Of a stretch of 64,000 nt of DNA, positions 50,194 through 63,944 are shown piece after piece. The stretch lies in assembly GCA_009733775.1 (NCBI GenBank), contig WOGZ01000030.1:140784-204783 (forward strand). Reading direction: 5' to 3'. A model generated the notes under the pieces. It was not told the DNA's origin. It made no database searches and was given only the letters and a program-made list of their open reading frames with translations. How positions within the stretch are numbered: position 1 is the first letter of the stretch; each line of letters starts with the position of its first letter. The stretch comes from Alectoria sarmentosa. Lineage: Eukaryota; Ascomycota; Lecanoromycetes; Lecanorales; Parmeliaceae. The position numbers were made by a program, and so were the translations under genes.

Positions 50194-51239
50194 ACTCTTT
50201 TTCGCTCGTATCTTTTTAAATCTGAATTTCGAGTTATAAAAATGAAAATTAACGTCGAATAACAAAAGTGAATCGTAACGTCGAATTATAAATGTGAAAA
50301 CATTTTATATCTCTTTTATCATTTTTTATATTTTTTATATCTTTCAAAATTCAAATATAAGATTCGAAACTCGCGATATTCAAAATCGAATAAAAACAAT
50401 AAAAATCCGAAAAAAAAGTCGAATTCGAAGAAAAATCGAAGAAATTTGAAAACGATTATGTTCTTTTAAACATATTCGTCACGATATTACGTAAAAAAAA
50501 TTCCACTTTTTGACGAAAAACCGTTTTTTAACAAATTTATTTTCAATTTATTTGATGCATATCAAAAATCGAGCGACACATAATCGATAAATATATGTGA
50601 AAATAAATTTTCCGATTGAACGAAATGTTTCGAATTATATATGCATATATGCGATCGATCGTAAGATTTACGAAAATCGTTTCAAGATATTAATGCTTGA
50701 TAATAATGATTAATAAAATATATATAAGTTACGATCGATATATTGCGATGATGATGATAACGTCTTAAAGCATAAACATAATAATTATAATAACGTTTAA
50801 AAACATTTGAAAGCATTTGAACGTTATGTTATTAAAGAATTTTCGTGAATAATTAAACAAATTTGACGATAACGATTTTTTGAATAACGATATTATTTTC
50901 AAATTTAAATCACACGTAAATATAAATCTTTTGATTAAATGCTCGCAAAATTTATGATTATAAATATAATAACGACAAATGAATTTCAAATTGAATCTTG
51001 ATAAATAGGAATTTGTTCGCAAGAAACGTTAAAACTGATAATTGAAATTTTGCGAATAAATTCGATCGATTATTCGAAATGTGAAAATCAATGAAATCGC
51101 TTCTTTAACGATTGAATAATAACATTGACTTAATTTTATAAATGATGATTGTTTTTTTGAAATTAAATAATAATTGCTCTTTTGAAGTTATAATAACAAT
51201 TTTCCTAAAATTATAATGACGATTCCCTTAAAATTGACG

Positions 51240-54200
51240 TGAGAGATTATTTATAAACGATGTTTTAATTCGATCAATTAACAAAATCTCTCAAACTTGT
51301 CTTTGAAGAGGGTTTTAATAAAATCGTCGATTATTTATTAATCGATAAAAACATATTTTAAACCGATATTTCCGACGATGATTTATTTTCGTATATAATA
51401 ATGTTTAATGTTAATATATTTGACATAAACATAAAATTAAAGATTTTTAATTAACGTTATAACGTTTTGATTATTATAATAAATTATCATTATTTGAAAA
51501 CATTTAACGCTTAAATTGAATTAATTGAGAAATCCGCGTAATTAAATCATTTTTTTGATAATTTGAATTTAATCGATATATTCGATCTCATAAATTGAAA
51601 ATGTTATTATAAATTATCGTTTAAAAAATTAATTGATTATCGCATTATTTATATTAAAAACGTATTTAAAAATAAAACGTCGAATATTTTGATCGTTTAT
51701 TCAATTAACGTCGATATAATTTATAAAAAATTTAAGATCATCTCGAAACATAAATTATCAATCTTTTATATAATTAAAATATCAAAAAATGCGCTTGATT
51801 GCGTTTTAATGAGAAATATTAAGATTCGAATTATATTAAAAGATTATTAAAATTGCGAAAGCGATATTCGAGCGTATATTCAATATCGCATATATGAGAA
51901 AATCGACGACAAATTAATAAATATAATGAGATTTTTTAATAATCACGAAGTCATCTTCGACGATATGAAATTTATTATTAATAATAAAAATTAAAATAAT
52001 CGCGGATTCAATCATGCTATGATCAATAAAGAATTTTTCGATATAAAATGTTTATTTAAAACGATTAATACGATTTTTTACGATAATTATATCGAGATAA
52101 TAAATGCATAAATTTAAATCAATCATCTTAAACTTTTTATAAAATTTATTCTTGATCGCTTAAATATCGACTTTATCGAGATTTATAAACAAAATGTCAT
52201 TCATATAGATAACGACGATGATAATGTTATTAATGAACATCGAAAGATTAATAATGATAAATTCGAAGTTCAATTTTTTGAGATACGTAATGAGGGTATT
52301 ATATTAAATTTTAAAAGATTATTTTAAATCGTATAACGTTTTTATAAACTTATAAACCTTATTTTTTTTACTCTTAACTTTAAATCTCGTGAATTATATC
52401 ACATAAATTATCTTTTTGATATCGTCGTATAAAAAAACGATTTTAACGTTTATTTATTTAAATTCTTAATTCAAAATTGTCGCAAAAACGAAAATGATTT
52501 TATAATTCATAAATTTAATTATCGAAATGAAAGTTTCGTTAAAATCGATTTTTTTTCATTATTCGAAATTATGAATTATTCAATAAACTTTATATCGTAC
52601 GATTTCATCGATAAGATTTTTTTTGATTTTATAAATTCGTTTATCTTTTAAGACACGCGCATTTGAGAATAAATTTATTAAAATTCAAATATCATTAATA
52701 ATAAGAGAATCGATTTCGTTTTATATAATTATTTATTAATGCATTTTACGATAAAAATTCGTTATAATTTTTTTAAAGTTTTAAGATTTATAAAATTTAA
52801 TGAAAATAATTTTTATCAATAAAATGAAAAAATTCGAAATGAAATTTCGATATAATTTCGTGATTTCGAACGATTTTATAATGAAAATAAATTTAAAAAT
52901 TTTATCAATTATAAAGCGAATAATAAACTTAATTATCGATGTGAATGAAAATGAAAAAATTATAATATTATCGTTAAACGTATTAAACGATCGTTTTATA
53001 ATAAGTTTTAAATCAGATGCGTTTGAAACGATTACGATTTTTAATAAAAAAAATTTTAAAATTGAAATGAAATTAAACAAATCATTAATTTTCTTTTCGA
53101 TAATTATGTATTTTTTTTAACGTTTTTTTTTTGAAATTATAAATAAAGAGAGAAATAAATAATCTTGATGTTCGATATTTTTAATAAATTTACATTTATT
53201 GCGATAAATCTCAATTTATTTTTTAATAATAATGATGTTCAATTCGAAAAAGATGAATTTAAAAAAAACATTATCGATTTAATTAATATTAAAAATAACA
53301 ATTATTTCATCGTTATTTAAAAACATATAATAATTTTTATTTTGATAATTTAAAAAACGCTTTTTGACGACGCGATTTTGATACTTTTTTCAATTAATAT
53401 TGCGAAAAACAATTTGATAATAATCGATTTAATTAATAATATACAAATAAAATACATTAAAAGGAAATTCGATATTGATTTCGAATAAAATAACGTTATA
53501 ATTAATAACGAATTGAATATTGCGAAAAATATTAATCATTTAAATGAATTTTATTTAATACTTTTAAGGCAATTTTTTTTTTTAAATATAACGTTTATTT
53601 TGCGCTGAATAATGACGTTTAAACGTTTAAATTTATTATTTATTTGAAAATTATTAAATATGATATCTTTTTAAATAATATTTTTAAATAATCGAAAGAT
53701 TTTTATTTAATAATTATCGAATTTAATATCACAATTAATACGAAAACGAATACATTTATTATTATTATGTTTCGAATCATTAAAAAACATTTTGAATACG
53801 ACAAAAATTGTTGAATTAAATTTATTAAATAATAAATAAACGTCAGATCGAAAAATTTTATCGTTAAAAAAAATAATCATTTATTTAAAATCATTTTAAA
53901 AAACATCGAATAAATTTTAAAGATTATTATAAATTAAATTATTTTATTATCTTTTAAAAATAATGTATCGTTTATATGATTTTATTTTTATGTTAATCAT
54001 AAAATATGATTCATAAATATCGTCGAAAAATGAAATGAAAAAATTCATTTTAATGTATATTTTGATTAATTTTTTGAGGTTTTGAACGTTTAAATAATTA
54101 TAATATATATATTATATGCGAAAAATTGCTTTTTCAATCTGAGATTTCGATAAAAATTGAGATTTTTGATTATCAGAAATAAATTCAATTGAGAATTCAT

Positions 54201-54470
54201 TATAAACGAAGATCTTTTCATTAACGATTATTAAAATTAAAAAAATTTGTTTTCAAATATCGAGCGCATATAAACGATTTTGAATACGTTTAAAAAAAAT
54301 GTTGTTTTTTAACGATAATATTATTAAAAATAAAAATTAAAAAAAACCTTATTTCTTTAATTATTCTTTAAAAATAAAAATAAAATCATAATTAAACACG
54401 AATTAAACGTTTCGAAGAATTAAAATGCGTTTGATATTATTTATTTTACATTCAAGCTCGATGTTTTCGA
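51240..54470 (-). pseudogene. Copia-A7 pol pseudogene
   Basis: Reverse complement of Copia-A4 pol: RNase H near 51,250-51,450, RT with its active-site region near 52,190-52,225, a 99-codon open linker at 52,781-53,080 (FNTFNDNIIIFSFSFTSIIK), then integrase remnants. The linker corresponds to 34,905-35,250 on + in Copia-A4. Stops disrupt all catalytic domains. Confidence 0.75.
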
Positions 54471-54477
54471 AATCGAT

Positions 54478-54626
54478 TGTTATGAGAGCTATGCTCGAAG
54501 AATTCTGATTGTGAGTGTAAGATTGATTATCGAGAAAGCTATGGAGAATTCTGTTCTTATAAACATATTTGTCAAGGCATTATCTCCGCCATCTCCGTTC
54601 CTTTCTTGTCAAAGATATCCATAACA
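54478..54626 (-). repeat. 3' LTR of Gypsy-2 (149 bp)
   Basis: TGTTATGAGAGCTATGCTC to GATATCCATAACA on +. It holds gaattctgattgtgag and ctccgccatctccg, shared with the partner. Little RIP-type change. Confidence 0.92.
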
Positions 54627-55085
54627 ATGCTCATAAAAAACAAGAAATTAGCGCCCTCGTTATGGCATAGTTATAAGCAAAAGCATCACGGAAATTTATT
54701 TCGGAAATACATTCCGTTCTCAGGCTTTAGATAAAACTTGAAATGTGATGTAAATTTCACTTTTGAAAATCCGTTCCCGAGAACTTCCTTAAAAACTTCT
54801 TTTCGTAATGCTTTAACGGAATTAGAAGTTCGGTTATAAGAATCTTGATAATAAGGATCCTCAGACCGATCTTGAACTGGCTTTCTTTTGTTAACGTTCT
54901 CGTTTTCTAATGAGAATAATTTGAGGAGCTTCGAAAGATTCTTCGAAAAGTGTTTTGAAAATTGTTTTTTTGCGAGGGCGACCTCATTTCCTTATTATAA
55001 TAGTTTTAATATCGCATTCCTTCATGAAATCCTGTGCTTTTTGGAATGAATGTACGGGGTATCAAACATTATGCTCGTTATCATA
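54627..55085 (-). other. Gypsy-2 3' region with ordinary composition
   Basis: About 460 bp between the 3' LTR and the AT-shifted coding part. It contains intact C/G-bearing words such as agcgccctcgttatggc and ggatcctcagaccg. No open frame or second-copy match was found in the window. It is presumably the element's untranslated 3' end. Confidence 0.6.
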
Positions 55086-55091
55086 ATTCTT

Positions 55092-58000
55092 TCATTTAAT
55101 TAAATATTTAATGTTTTTTTCGATATCACGTCGCTTCAAAAATCGCTCGATCTCGTAAAATTTATATTTAAAAACAAAATTGAAATCGACGTTTTTCTCG
55201 ACTTTTTTTTCTACGAGAAAAGAATTCGTGTTATAAAAACGTTTATATGAATCATTATCCGAAACAAATTTCAATTGAATTATCGACATAATAAAATGAA
55301 TTTTCATAATTAAAGAAAGTTTTAAATAATAAATGAGAGATCTCATCTTTTCGAATATTTGAAACGAATCGATTTTTTGATAATATAATTTTCGGTTATT
55401 AAGATTTAATATTTCGTATTTATAATGCAAATAAAGATATGCTATGCTATCACGTGTTAATCTCAAAATTATATAAAATTTATCGTAATAAATCTTTATA
55501 AAAATATTTGCGAATGTAATAACATTTTTAACTTGTTTTCACTTCATTTATCATAAACGATTAAAATTCTTTTATAACAATTCAATAAATAATTCGAATA
55601 TATTATGAACATTGAATTTATAAAGAATTTCGTTCGATGTTATCTTAATAAATTGATTTTTGAAATTATTCAAATTATTTATAAAATACGAAAAATCGAA
55701 TGTTCAATCAACATCGAGATTGGTTATAATGAAATAATGAAATGCGATCTTTATAATTTGATTCGTACACTCGAATTACCCGTTCGTTTGAAAATAATAA
55801 ATCATTAAAATAAGAATTTTCGTTTTTAATTTGTGAAAAATAACCTGTTATAAATCTGATATAAATTTCGAATCTTTATTATTTATTATGATATAAGAAA
55901 TTTCTTATCTTTGTTATATAAGATTTATAAAAAGAATATTAATTCATTTCGTAATAATGTAAGTTGTCTTTTCAAATATTAACAAAATTCTTTTAAAAAA
56001 TTTATTTATTATTGTAAATAAATTATCGAAATCGTTTATTATCAATGAAAACGCGATTATGAAATTCATAATTATAATATGAAATGAGATTTTCGATTTG
56101 TTAATGAAAATTATGCTTTTATAAAATTTATAACGTTTGATTTAATTTAATTCACATTTCGAATAATGATTTATATATATTCGAAGATGCTTCGATAAAT
56201 GTCGCATATAAATAAAATTCATAATTCGATTATACGTTTTATGAAATCTTTTATAATGTTGACGATTATGAATTAATTCGAAGATTTTTTTTTAATGCAT
56301 TAAGAATACATAATCTTTTTTAATTATCATTGAAATTCGTGTAATAAATCAATTCATTTTGAATTTTAAATCGAAGATTTAATCGATTATCGACGAGATT
56401 TTTAAAATGAAAATCGAAGATTTATTGTGATGAAACTTCTTTTATAATAATAAAACCTTATAAAAATCGTGAAATGATAAGTTTTTATAAAGATTATGAA
56501 ATCTTTTTAGATTGATTTAAAGCAACTTTTTTCGTAACTTTTCGAATTATTTCGAAAATCTTATTTCATTATTCATTTTTAATATATTCAAAAATGAAAC
56601 GTAATTTGAAATCGTCGAATATTTTCATAAAAATAATATGATAAATAACAAATAATTCCGCTTTTTTAAGAGATAACTTCTCTTTCATAAAATAAAAGTT
56701 TTATTCGATGATTTTCATTACTTATTTATATAAAGCTTTTAATATTTTTAAATCGTTTTTCGATATCATAATAAATTTTTTTAAAAGACATAATAAAGCA
56801 TTAAAAACGACGTTCGTTTTTTTTATCTTATAACGCATAAAAAGATCAAATATCGATAAATATTGAAAAACGCGCATTAAGCGTAAATTGAGTTTATTAA
56901 TACTTGAGATGATGAAATTAATTTGTCAAAATATTGATATGATAATAAAATAATCGATGTATATTATTATAAACGATTTTTTGATGAATTTCATCATATG
57001 TTATATTTTCTTTATTATTCAAATTATCTTAATAATTTCAAGTTTTATAAATTAATAATTTTATTTTATTTGATTGAGCATTTTATTAAAAAACATTATT
57101 AATTGCATATTTGTTCTCGAGAAAGGTTTATTAAAATCGTCGATTATATAATAAATTATGATAACGAATTTCTATTCTTTAAAAGCGTTCAAATCGATAT
57201 AAAAATAATGATTAAAATCGAAATGTATTAAAAAGATAAGATTGAAAAATGTTTTTTAAAAATCTTTAAATGCTCGAATTTTTGTTTTTATAAATTCATA
57301 AAACGAAATATCGAATTAACGTTTTCGAAAATGATCTTTTGATTTTTTAAATATTTTTTTAATAAGATTCGTTTTTTTTTATTATAACGAATTTGCTTAT
57401 TGAGCATATTTGAATATTAATAATCAAAATTAATCGATGAATTTTAAAAAAGTCTTTAATTGTTATAAGGTTTTTAAAAAACGAAATGTTATAATAATAA
57501 TAAGTTTTTTCTCGAATGTAAATAAATTTAAAAAATCGATTCGCTGTTCAAAAAGAATTATGAAAAAATAATTCAAAAATGATTTTTTGAAATTAAAATT
57601 GATTTTTCTTTGACGAAAAAAAATAAACATTTTTTTTAAATAATTTAAATGCTTTAATAACGTTTTTGAAAAAACGATTATGTTATTTACATAAACCTTG
57701 ATAAATTCTCAAATAAGTTTAAAAATCTTATTTGTTTATTTTTAAACATATAATGATGATTCTTTATATTTTATAAAAATAACATTATATTATTTCTGCC
57801 CTCGATGAAAAATCATTATAAATTTATAATGATTTTTATAACGAACAAAAAATTGATGAAAATAATCGTTTTCGTTTATCGTAAAAATGTAAATAAATTT
57901 TATCACAATAAAAATAATATTTGATTATAACGATAACGAATAAAAATCGAATTCTATAATCTTATTAAAACCTCGAATATTTATAACAATTCGATTTTTT

Positions 58001-59330
58001 CGAGAATTATCTAATAATTGTCTTCATATCACGAATATTGAATAATTATAAAACGTAAATTAATTGATTCATTGCATTTTATCTTACTCATAAAATTTAT
58101 TAAACGTTTTATCAATAACGTTTTTATTCTTTTAATTAATAAAATAAATTCGAAAAGATTTAAATGTAAAATCTGACTTAAAAGATATGAACATTCATTT
58201 CTTTTCAAAAATGTTCACGATAATATTTTAATTTTTTCAAATTTCAAAAAATTTATTAATTATCGAAGCAATTTGAATGATTATTTTCGAAATATTATAA
58301 ATGATAATGTCATTAAACATTATATGCTCGAGATTCAAATCGATTTAAGTTTTAAACGTTTTAATCATAAAAATAATGATTTTAGAAATAATATTCTCGG
58401 GCATCGAATTTTTAATCTCGTACGTTTCAACGATAAAAATAATAATTTCAAAAATTGTATTTTCGGACATCAAGTTTTCAGACATAAGCTTTTATATTAA
58501 CTCGATGAATATCGCAATTATTATTATGAGATCTTTAATAAAATTAAATTTTTATGATTTCACATTTTTAATAACAAAAGATGTGTTGATAAAAATTATC
58601 AAAAAAGCATTATTTTGTTTATATTCATAAAGTGCTTCGAATCTTATTTTTCAAAACAAACGAACAAATGCGATCGTGATATTATAAATTAATATCATTA
58701 AGATTATGAAATTTACGACGTAAATCAAAATCTTATTTATAAGTTCGAAATCTTGAGCACAATTTGATTTAAATAAAAAATCTCAATTTTTTAGTATTAC
58801 ATCATTATACGCGATAAATATTTTTATAATAATATTTAATATTATGATAATCGAGGATTTGATATAAATGATACGTTTAAAATATAATTAAATTCGTATA
58901 ATAACGTCGATTAATATTTTAAATCTTTAATATTTATCGAATTTAACGATATGAATTTTTAAATTCACGATTATGTTTTAAAACGTTATAATATCCGTTT
59001 CAAAAAGAATATTAATTTTGAAATCATTTATAAAATATATTTTCATCATAAAGTAAATTGTTTTTATTATATCATTAATGATGTTATTAACATATATAAT
59101 TATCGTGACATATTCATTTGTGTTGACGATTTTGTTTTTCATTTTTTATATCGATATAAACGAAATCATCTTCCTGATTTTCAATTCAAGAACATTTTTT
59201 AAGAAATACACACGATCATCAAAAATAATTTCACATTCGAAATTCAAAAAAATGTCGTTTTTTTTCGCTTTAAAATCCGATAAATATCGAACTTTGAAGA
59301 TAACATATTTTCAATTACGGAAATTATAAT
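55092..59330 (-). pseudogene. Gypsy-2 pol pseudogene (RT, integrase, chromodomain-like end)
   Basis: On -, RT is readable near 57,640-57,860: HYKFIMIFHRGQKYYNVIF, then the active-site region KVYVNNIIVFSKTLLKHL. At 55,092-55,466 a 124-codon open stretch covers the integrase C-terminal fold (RKLYYQKIDSFQIFEKM, then IHFIMSIIQLKF) and a chromodomain-like end (YEIERFLKRRDIEKNIKYLI). This order is that of chromovirus-type Ty3 elements. Stops separate the domains, so it is not functional. Confidence 0.8.
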
Positions 59331-59429
59331 CCGATTTAGAAATTATATCACATAATTCAACGATAAAATAGATAATTGTAATAATTTTAACATTATTGAT
59401 TATAAAGACAGCGGATTTTTCAAATGAGA

Positions 59430-59641
59430 TCGATGTTTCGTCGACTTCGAAAGTTGCGTCGAAAACTTCGAAAATTGTTTTAAAAGCTTCGAAAACTGCT
59501 TCGAAAGCTTCGAAAATTGTTTCGAAAATTTCGGAAATTGCGTCGAAAGCTTCGGAAACAACTTCGGAAATTATTTTGAAAATTTCGGAAATTGTGTCGG
59601 AAGCTCCGAAAATTACGTCGGAAATTCTGGGTTTTCGATAA
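59430..59641 (-). repeat. Tandem 15-30 bp repeats encoding a low-complexity linker in Gypsy-2
   Basis: Words such as tcgaaaattgtttcgaaagc and tcggaaattgcgtcggaagc recur about every 15 bp. The array is open on both strands: on - it reads Glu/Ile/Phe/Ser-rich (SEIFETIFEAFEAVFEAF), on + Ser/Lys-rich. A related but shorter array is at 14,390-14,520 in Gypsy-1, on its sense strand between protease and RT. It is more GC-rich than its neighbours. Confidence 0.7.
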
Positions 59642-59649
59642 ATTCCTCG

Positions 59650-61793
59650 CAAATGTTTAAAAAGTTTGTTTTTTGATAAAAACGAAATATTACATTTGTT
59701 ATAGAGATGCTTGATTTTCTTGTTAACGAAATATATATCGTTTATGTTATTATAATAATGAAAATTGTTATTATAAGATTTTTCATATTTTTGAGAATTT
59801 TTTTAAGGATTCTCGAATTGATTTTCGAAAGCATAATATTGATATGATTTAATAAATTTCTCGTATTCGTCGTCGAGAATATTCTCTTTCGTTATGTCTT
59901 CAAAAATCTGATAAACTTTTTATTATTAATTTTAAAATTAAAAATGAGATTTCGAATTATATTAATCAGAGCGAATGAGATAAAAGGATTTATTTAAATT
60001 ACTAAAAATCGATTAAAAAGGAGGGCGAGATTATTATTGTTTTTAAAATCGAAAATCAAATCGAAAATTTGATTTATTTATAAATTCGATAATTTGAAAT
60101 TGAAAAAAAAATTGAAATTTCGTATTTTCATTTGAACGTTGATTTGATTATAATGATTTATTTTGATATTAAAAAAATTCTTATAATTGATAAATTTGAG
60201 GATTTTAATAAATAAAATATCGAGATTATAATTCAAATCGATATGAAAGTCGAGATTTTGCTTGATATTCAAAACGTAATTAATTAAGACTTAATTAATC
60301 ACGAGTGAATGAATTATTGTATTAATCATATTGTCTTATAAACCTATTTTCGTAAAAACGAGATCGATTCGTTTAAAAAGAAGTTTCAAAAGCGTTTTCG
60401 AAAATCCTTTTATATTTGTTAACGTAAATTCATCATTTATGTTTATAATTATCAAAAATCGTGAAAAAGATATTTATTATAATGAAATTTTTAAGTTTTT
60501 TGATATCACGTTAAAGTTTAAAATCAAGATCATTATATATAATATCGAATTAATTTCTAATAAAAATCATCTTTATATTTTTAACTGACCTCAGAATATT
60601 TTTAAACATATTTTCGAGACTTTTATCGAGAAATTGCGTCACGCATAATATAACGTTTATGAAAAATAACATCAATAATTATAATAATAAACTCTTTGAA
60701 TTTATCAATCAATAAAATAATTCATTTCTCGATATCGTTTTTTAATTTAATAATTCGCTTCTTGATAATAAAAAACTTTATTATTCATTATTTTAACGCG
60801 ATATCTCGAAAACTCATTTATAGATTTTCTTATATCATTTCAACATTTTTTATTAAAACAAGATTTCGAGCTCGTTCGACGAAAAGATGAATATCACGAA
60901 AATAAATTTCTTTTTCGATATGTTCGATGACCGCTTCATTTTTTACGAATTTGCCGTCATATATAAAATCGTAAAAACTTAAATCATCGAAATTTCATTT
61001 TAAAAGGCCTAAGAACGATGTTGATCCGTTATTAATAAAATTTGATTTTTCAAACGAATTTGAAAAACCTTGTTGATCAGGTATATTTCATAATAATTCT
61101 TATAATGCGATTCATTATTGTTGAAAAAAACCCGTGTTTTATCAAAATTAATCTTTTAATGTCATAATTGAATCGATTGAATTTTTATAAATAACTTCTT
61201 TTGCGAAAATATCTTTGATAATAAATCCGAAACCTCTTATGAGATAAGAATTTTTGAATTTAAACGAATTTGAGGAAATAATAATTGATAACGTAAGAGA
61301 AATAAATTATGATATATTTTTAATAAAAAATGAATTCTCAAAAAGACGATATAATTAAAATGTGATTATTTGAAAAATATGAATTGCAATTCGAAAGATA
61401 ACACGATCAACAATTCAATCTTTCGATCACGTTTATTATAATTCAAAAAGAATATTAATTAAAAAAGAACGAAAACGTGCTCGTTGATTTTTAACAGATC
61501 CTGAAATTATTTAAACAAATCTGAAAAAATCTTTAATGAAATATTAAACGATTTTTCGAATAATTTAATCAATGAATCTTTTGAATTGATGACCGAAAAC
61601 AATGAAATTTCATAATTGTCAAATTTATATGATGACGTTATGAGAAATCAAATTGACGATTTTTGAGAAGTGAAAAGAATTGTTAAATGAAGGATTGAAT
61701 CTTTGATGCAATAGAGATTATTGATATATCGAATATATGATTTGAAATAAACAATCAAATGGTGCTTATTGCAAAATTCGATGTTGTTATCAT
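59650..61793 (-). pseudogene. Gypsy-2 gag region and leader, decayed
   Basis: The region upstream of pol on the - strand, ending at the 5' LTR. Short open stretches occur on both strands, but none gives a recognisable gag motif. The assignment rests on position within the element. Confidence 0.45.
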
Positions 61794-61942
61794 TATTATG
61801 AAAGTTATACTCGAAGAATTCTGATTGTGAGTGTAAAATTGATTATCGAGAAAGCTATGAAGAATTCTGTTTTTATAAACATATTTGCCAAGGCATTATC
61901 TCCGCCATCTCCGTTTCTTCCTTGCCAAAGATATTCGTAACA
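61794..61942 (-). repeat. 5' LTR of Gypsy-2 (149 bp)
   Basis: TATTATGAAAGTTATACTC to GATATTCGTAACA on +, the same length as the 3' LTR, with a small number of mostly transition differences (TG end changed to TA). Followed by the tcgat duplication. Confidence 0.92.
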
Positions 61943-62137
61943 TCGATAATTATATAATTATTAATAAAATTATTTATAAAACGTGAAAATTGAAAAAGTT
62001 TAAAGGTTTTAAAAATCGAAAAGATATGAGTTATATGTTGAGTATATACACAATCGCGAAATTAAAGAAAAAATATTATTATTATAATAAATAAAATAAT
62101 AATTTACGCTTTATCGATAATTTTGAATTTGATATTA

Positions 62138-62410
62138 CCTTGAGGGAGATACCCTATTTATAAACAAGCTGATAACTATTTAAGAATAAAAACAATTTGT
62201 TGACAAATCAAAAAATGTTAAAAAAATGTTGAAACATTGTTGGCGCATTGTTGACAGATTGTTGACATTAACAATTTGTTGTTGAAAAATTGTTGGAAAA
62301 TTGTTGACAATCTGTTGATTAAAGTTTTAATTGTTGACGCGTTGTTGTTATTGTCGCGTTTTTAACTTTTTGTCAAAGCGCGATTTATATCCGATAGGGT
62401 TCCCGTAAGG
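62138..62410. mobile_element. 273-bp TA-flanked terminal-inverted-repeat element, copy 2
   Basis: The ends read CCTTGAGGGAGATACCC and, inverted, CCTTACGGGAACCC, flanked by TA on both sides (62,136-62,137 and 62,411-62,412). It is inserted in the gag-side part of Copia-A7; removing it restores alignment with 41,806-41,850. It is better preserved than copy 1, keeping more G/C at the ends. No coding capacity, so it would depend on a transposase from elsewhere. Confidence 0.88.
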
Positions 62411-63944
62411 TATAAATCTTTTTATTTAAAACGTCAAAATTTACGATAAATTCGAAAATCGATTTAAAAACGACGGAAGCGATAAAGATAATAAAAATAA
62501 TAAAATTAATATAAACGATAAAGCAACGAGCGATTTTGAATTAAATAATTATTATAATTAAGTCAACGTTATTAAATTGATTTTTTGATTTTTTAATGAA
62601 TTTAAATTCGAAATTTTTTTCTTCTCGATTACGTTTTTTATAATTATCACAATTATGATTATTACGATCATCACGATTATCGCGATTTTCGCGATCTTTT
62701 TTATTTATATCGTTTTCATTTAAACGTTTATTGCGTATATCGTATTCGTTAATATTATATTAATTCTTTTTATAATGAATATAATATTTATAAATTTAAA
62801 TATAAATGCGAAAATTATTAAAATTTGCGTTTATTTAAATACGATATTCGATAACATTTTTAATGATAATAAAAACAAATACGAATTATTAAATATATTA
62901 AAAAAAATTATCAATAATGACGACGAGCGTATAAATTTTCGAAATGAAATTAAATAAATTAATAACGATGTTGAAAAATCGAATTATCGCATAATTCAAC
63001 GTTTATTTGATTTTACAATCTTTATTATAAACGTTATAAATTTAAATATAATTTTCGCGATACGCATTATATTAAAAATTCAATCCCTTATAAAAATAAT
63101 AAATTTTTCAATTTTTATCGAAAAGAAAAACCGCTCGATCGAATTGATTTTTGAATTTTCGAATAACGTTTATAAAAATATTAATATATTTTTATAATTT
63201 ATTTTCGCAAACGATCAAAATAAGAGATTTTAATTTAAAAATAATAAAATTGAAAATGTTAAAATCTCGAGATTTATACTTTTCGAATTTTTTTCAAACA
63301 TTAAAAACATTGATATAATATTCGATTTTATTTCGAGAATTGTTTTCGTAATGAGTTTTTATTATCATATAAATTTTATTATGCGTTTTAATTTAAATTA
63401 AAACGTTTATTTTAATAATAATAGATTTTATTTCAACGATTAAACGATTATTCGAAACGTTTTTTATTTCAATGATAAGACTTTCGATAAACATGATCAT
63501 ATTAATTTCGATTCAATATCATAATTTAATCAAATTTAAAAAATCCTGCATTTGACGCTTTTATTTAATATGATTGATAATTTTTATAAACATTTTAATC
63601 CTTTTAAATTAACTCAAAGAGATCGAAAGTCTAATTTTAAAATATTCAAATATAATGTTCGAAAAAATTAATTTGAATTTCAAAACTTAAAAATTCGCGA
63701 AATTTGAATTTAAATTTGAATTTATATTTATATTTATATTCGAAAAAATAATTTATAATAAAATAAAGTTTGAAAATAATAAAACCTACGTAATAAGACT
63801 TTTAAAAATAATTAAAATAAACGACATCGAAGAAATAAGACGCGCTTTGAAACCGAAAAACTCTTCATTAATAATAAATTTTAATAATGATTTGAGAATT
63901 AATTATTTCGAGATAAAAATGAAATTAACGTAAAAATTTAAAAT

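Larger units (their letters stand above)
54478..61942 (-). mobile_element. Gypsy-2: complete Ty3/gypsy element of mosaic composition, leftward
   Basis: 149-bp LTRs at 54,478-54,626 (3') and 61,794-61,942 (5') bound 7,465 bp, with a perfect tcgat duplication (54,473-54,477 and 61,943-61,947). On -, RT lies near 57,600-58,050 and a chromodomain-type C-terminus near 55,092-55,466. The LTRs and about 450 bp next to the 3' LTR have ordinary composition, whereas the coding interior (from about 55,085) is strongly AT-shifted. Just inside the 5' LTR the sense strand reads atgataacaacatcga, like Gypsy-1. It inserted into Copia-A7. Confidence 0.93.
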
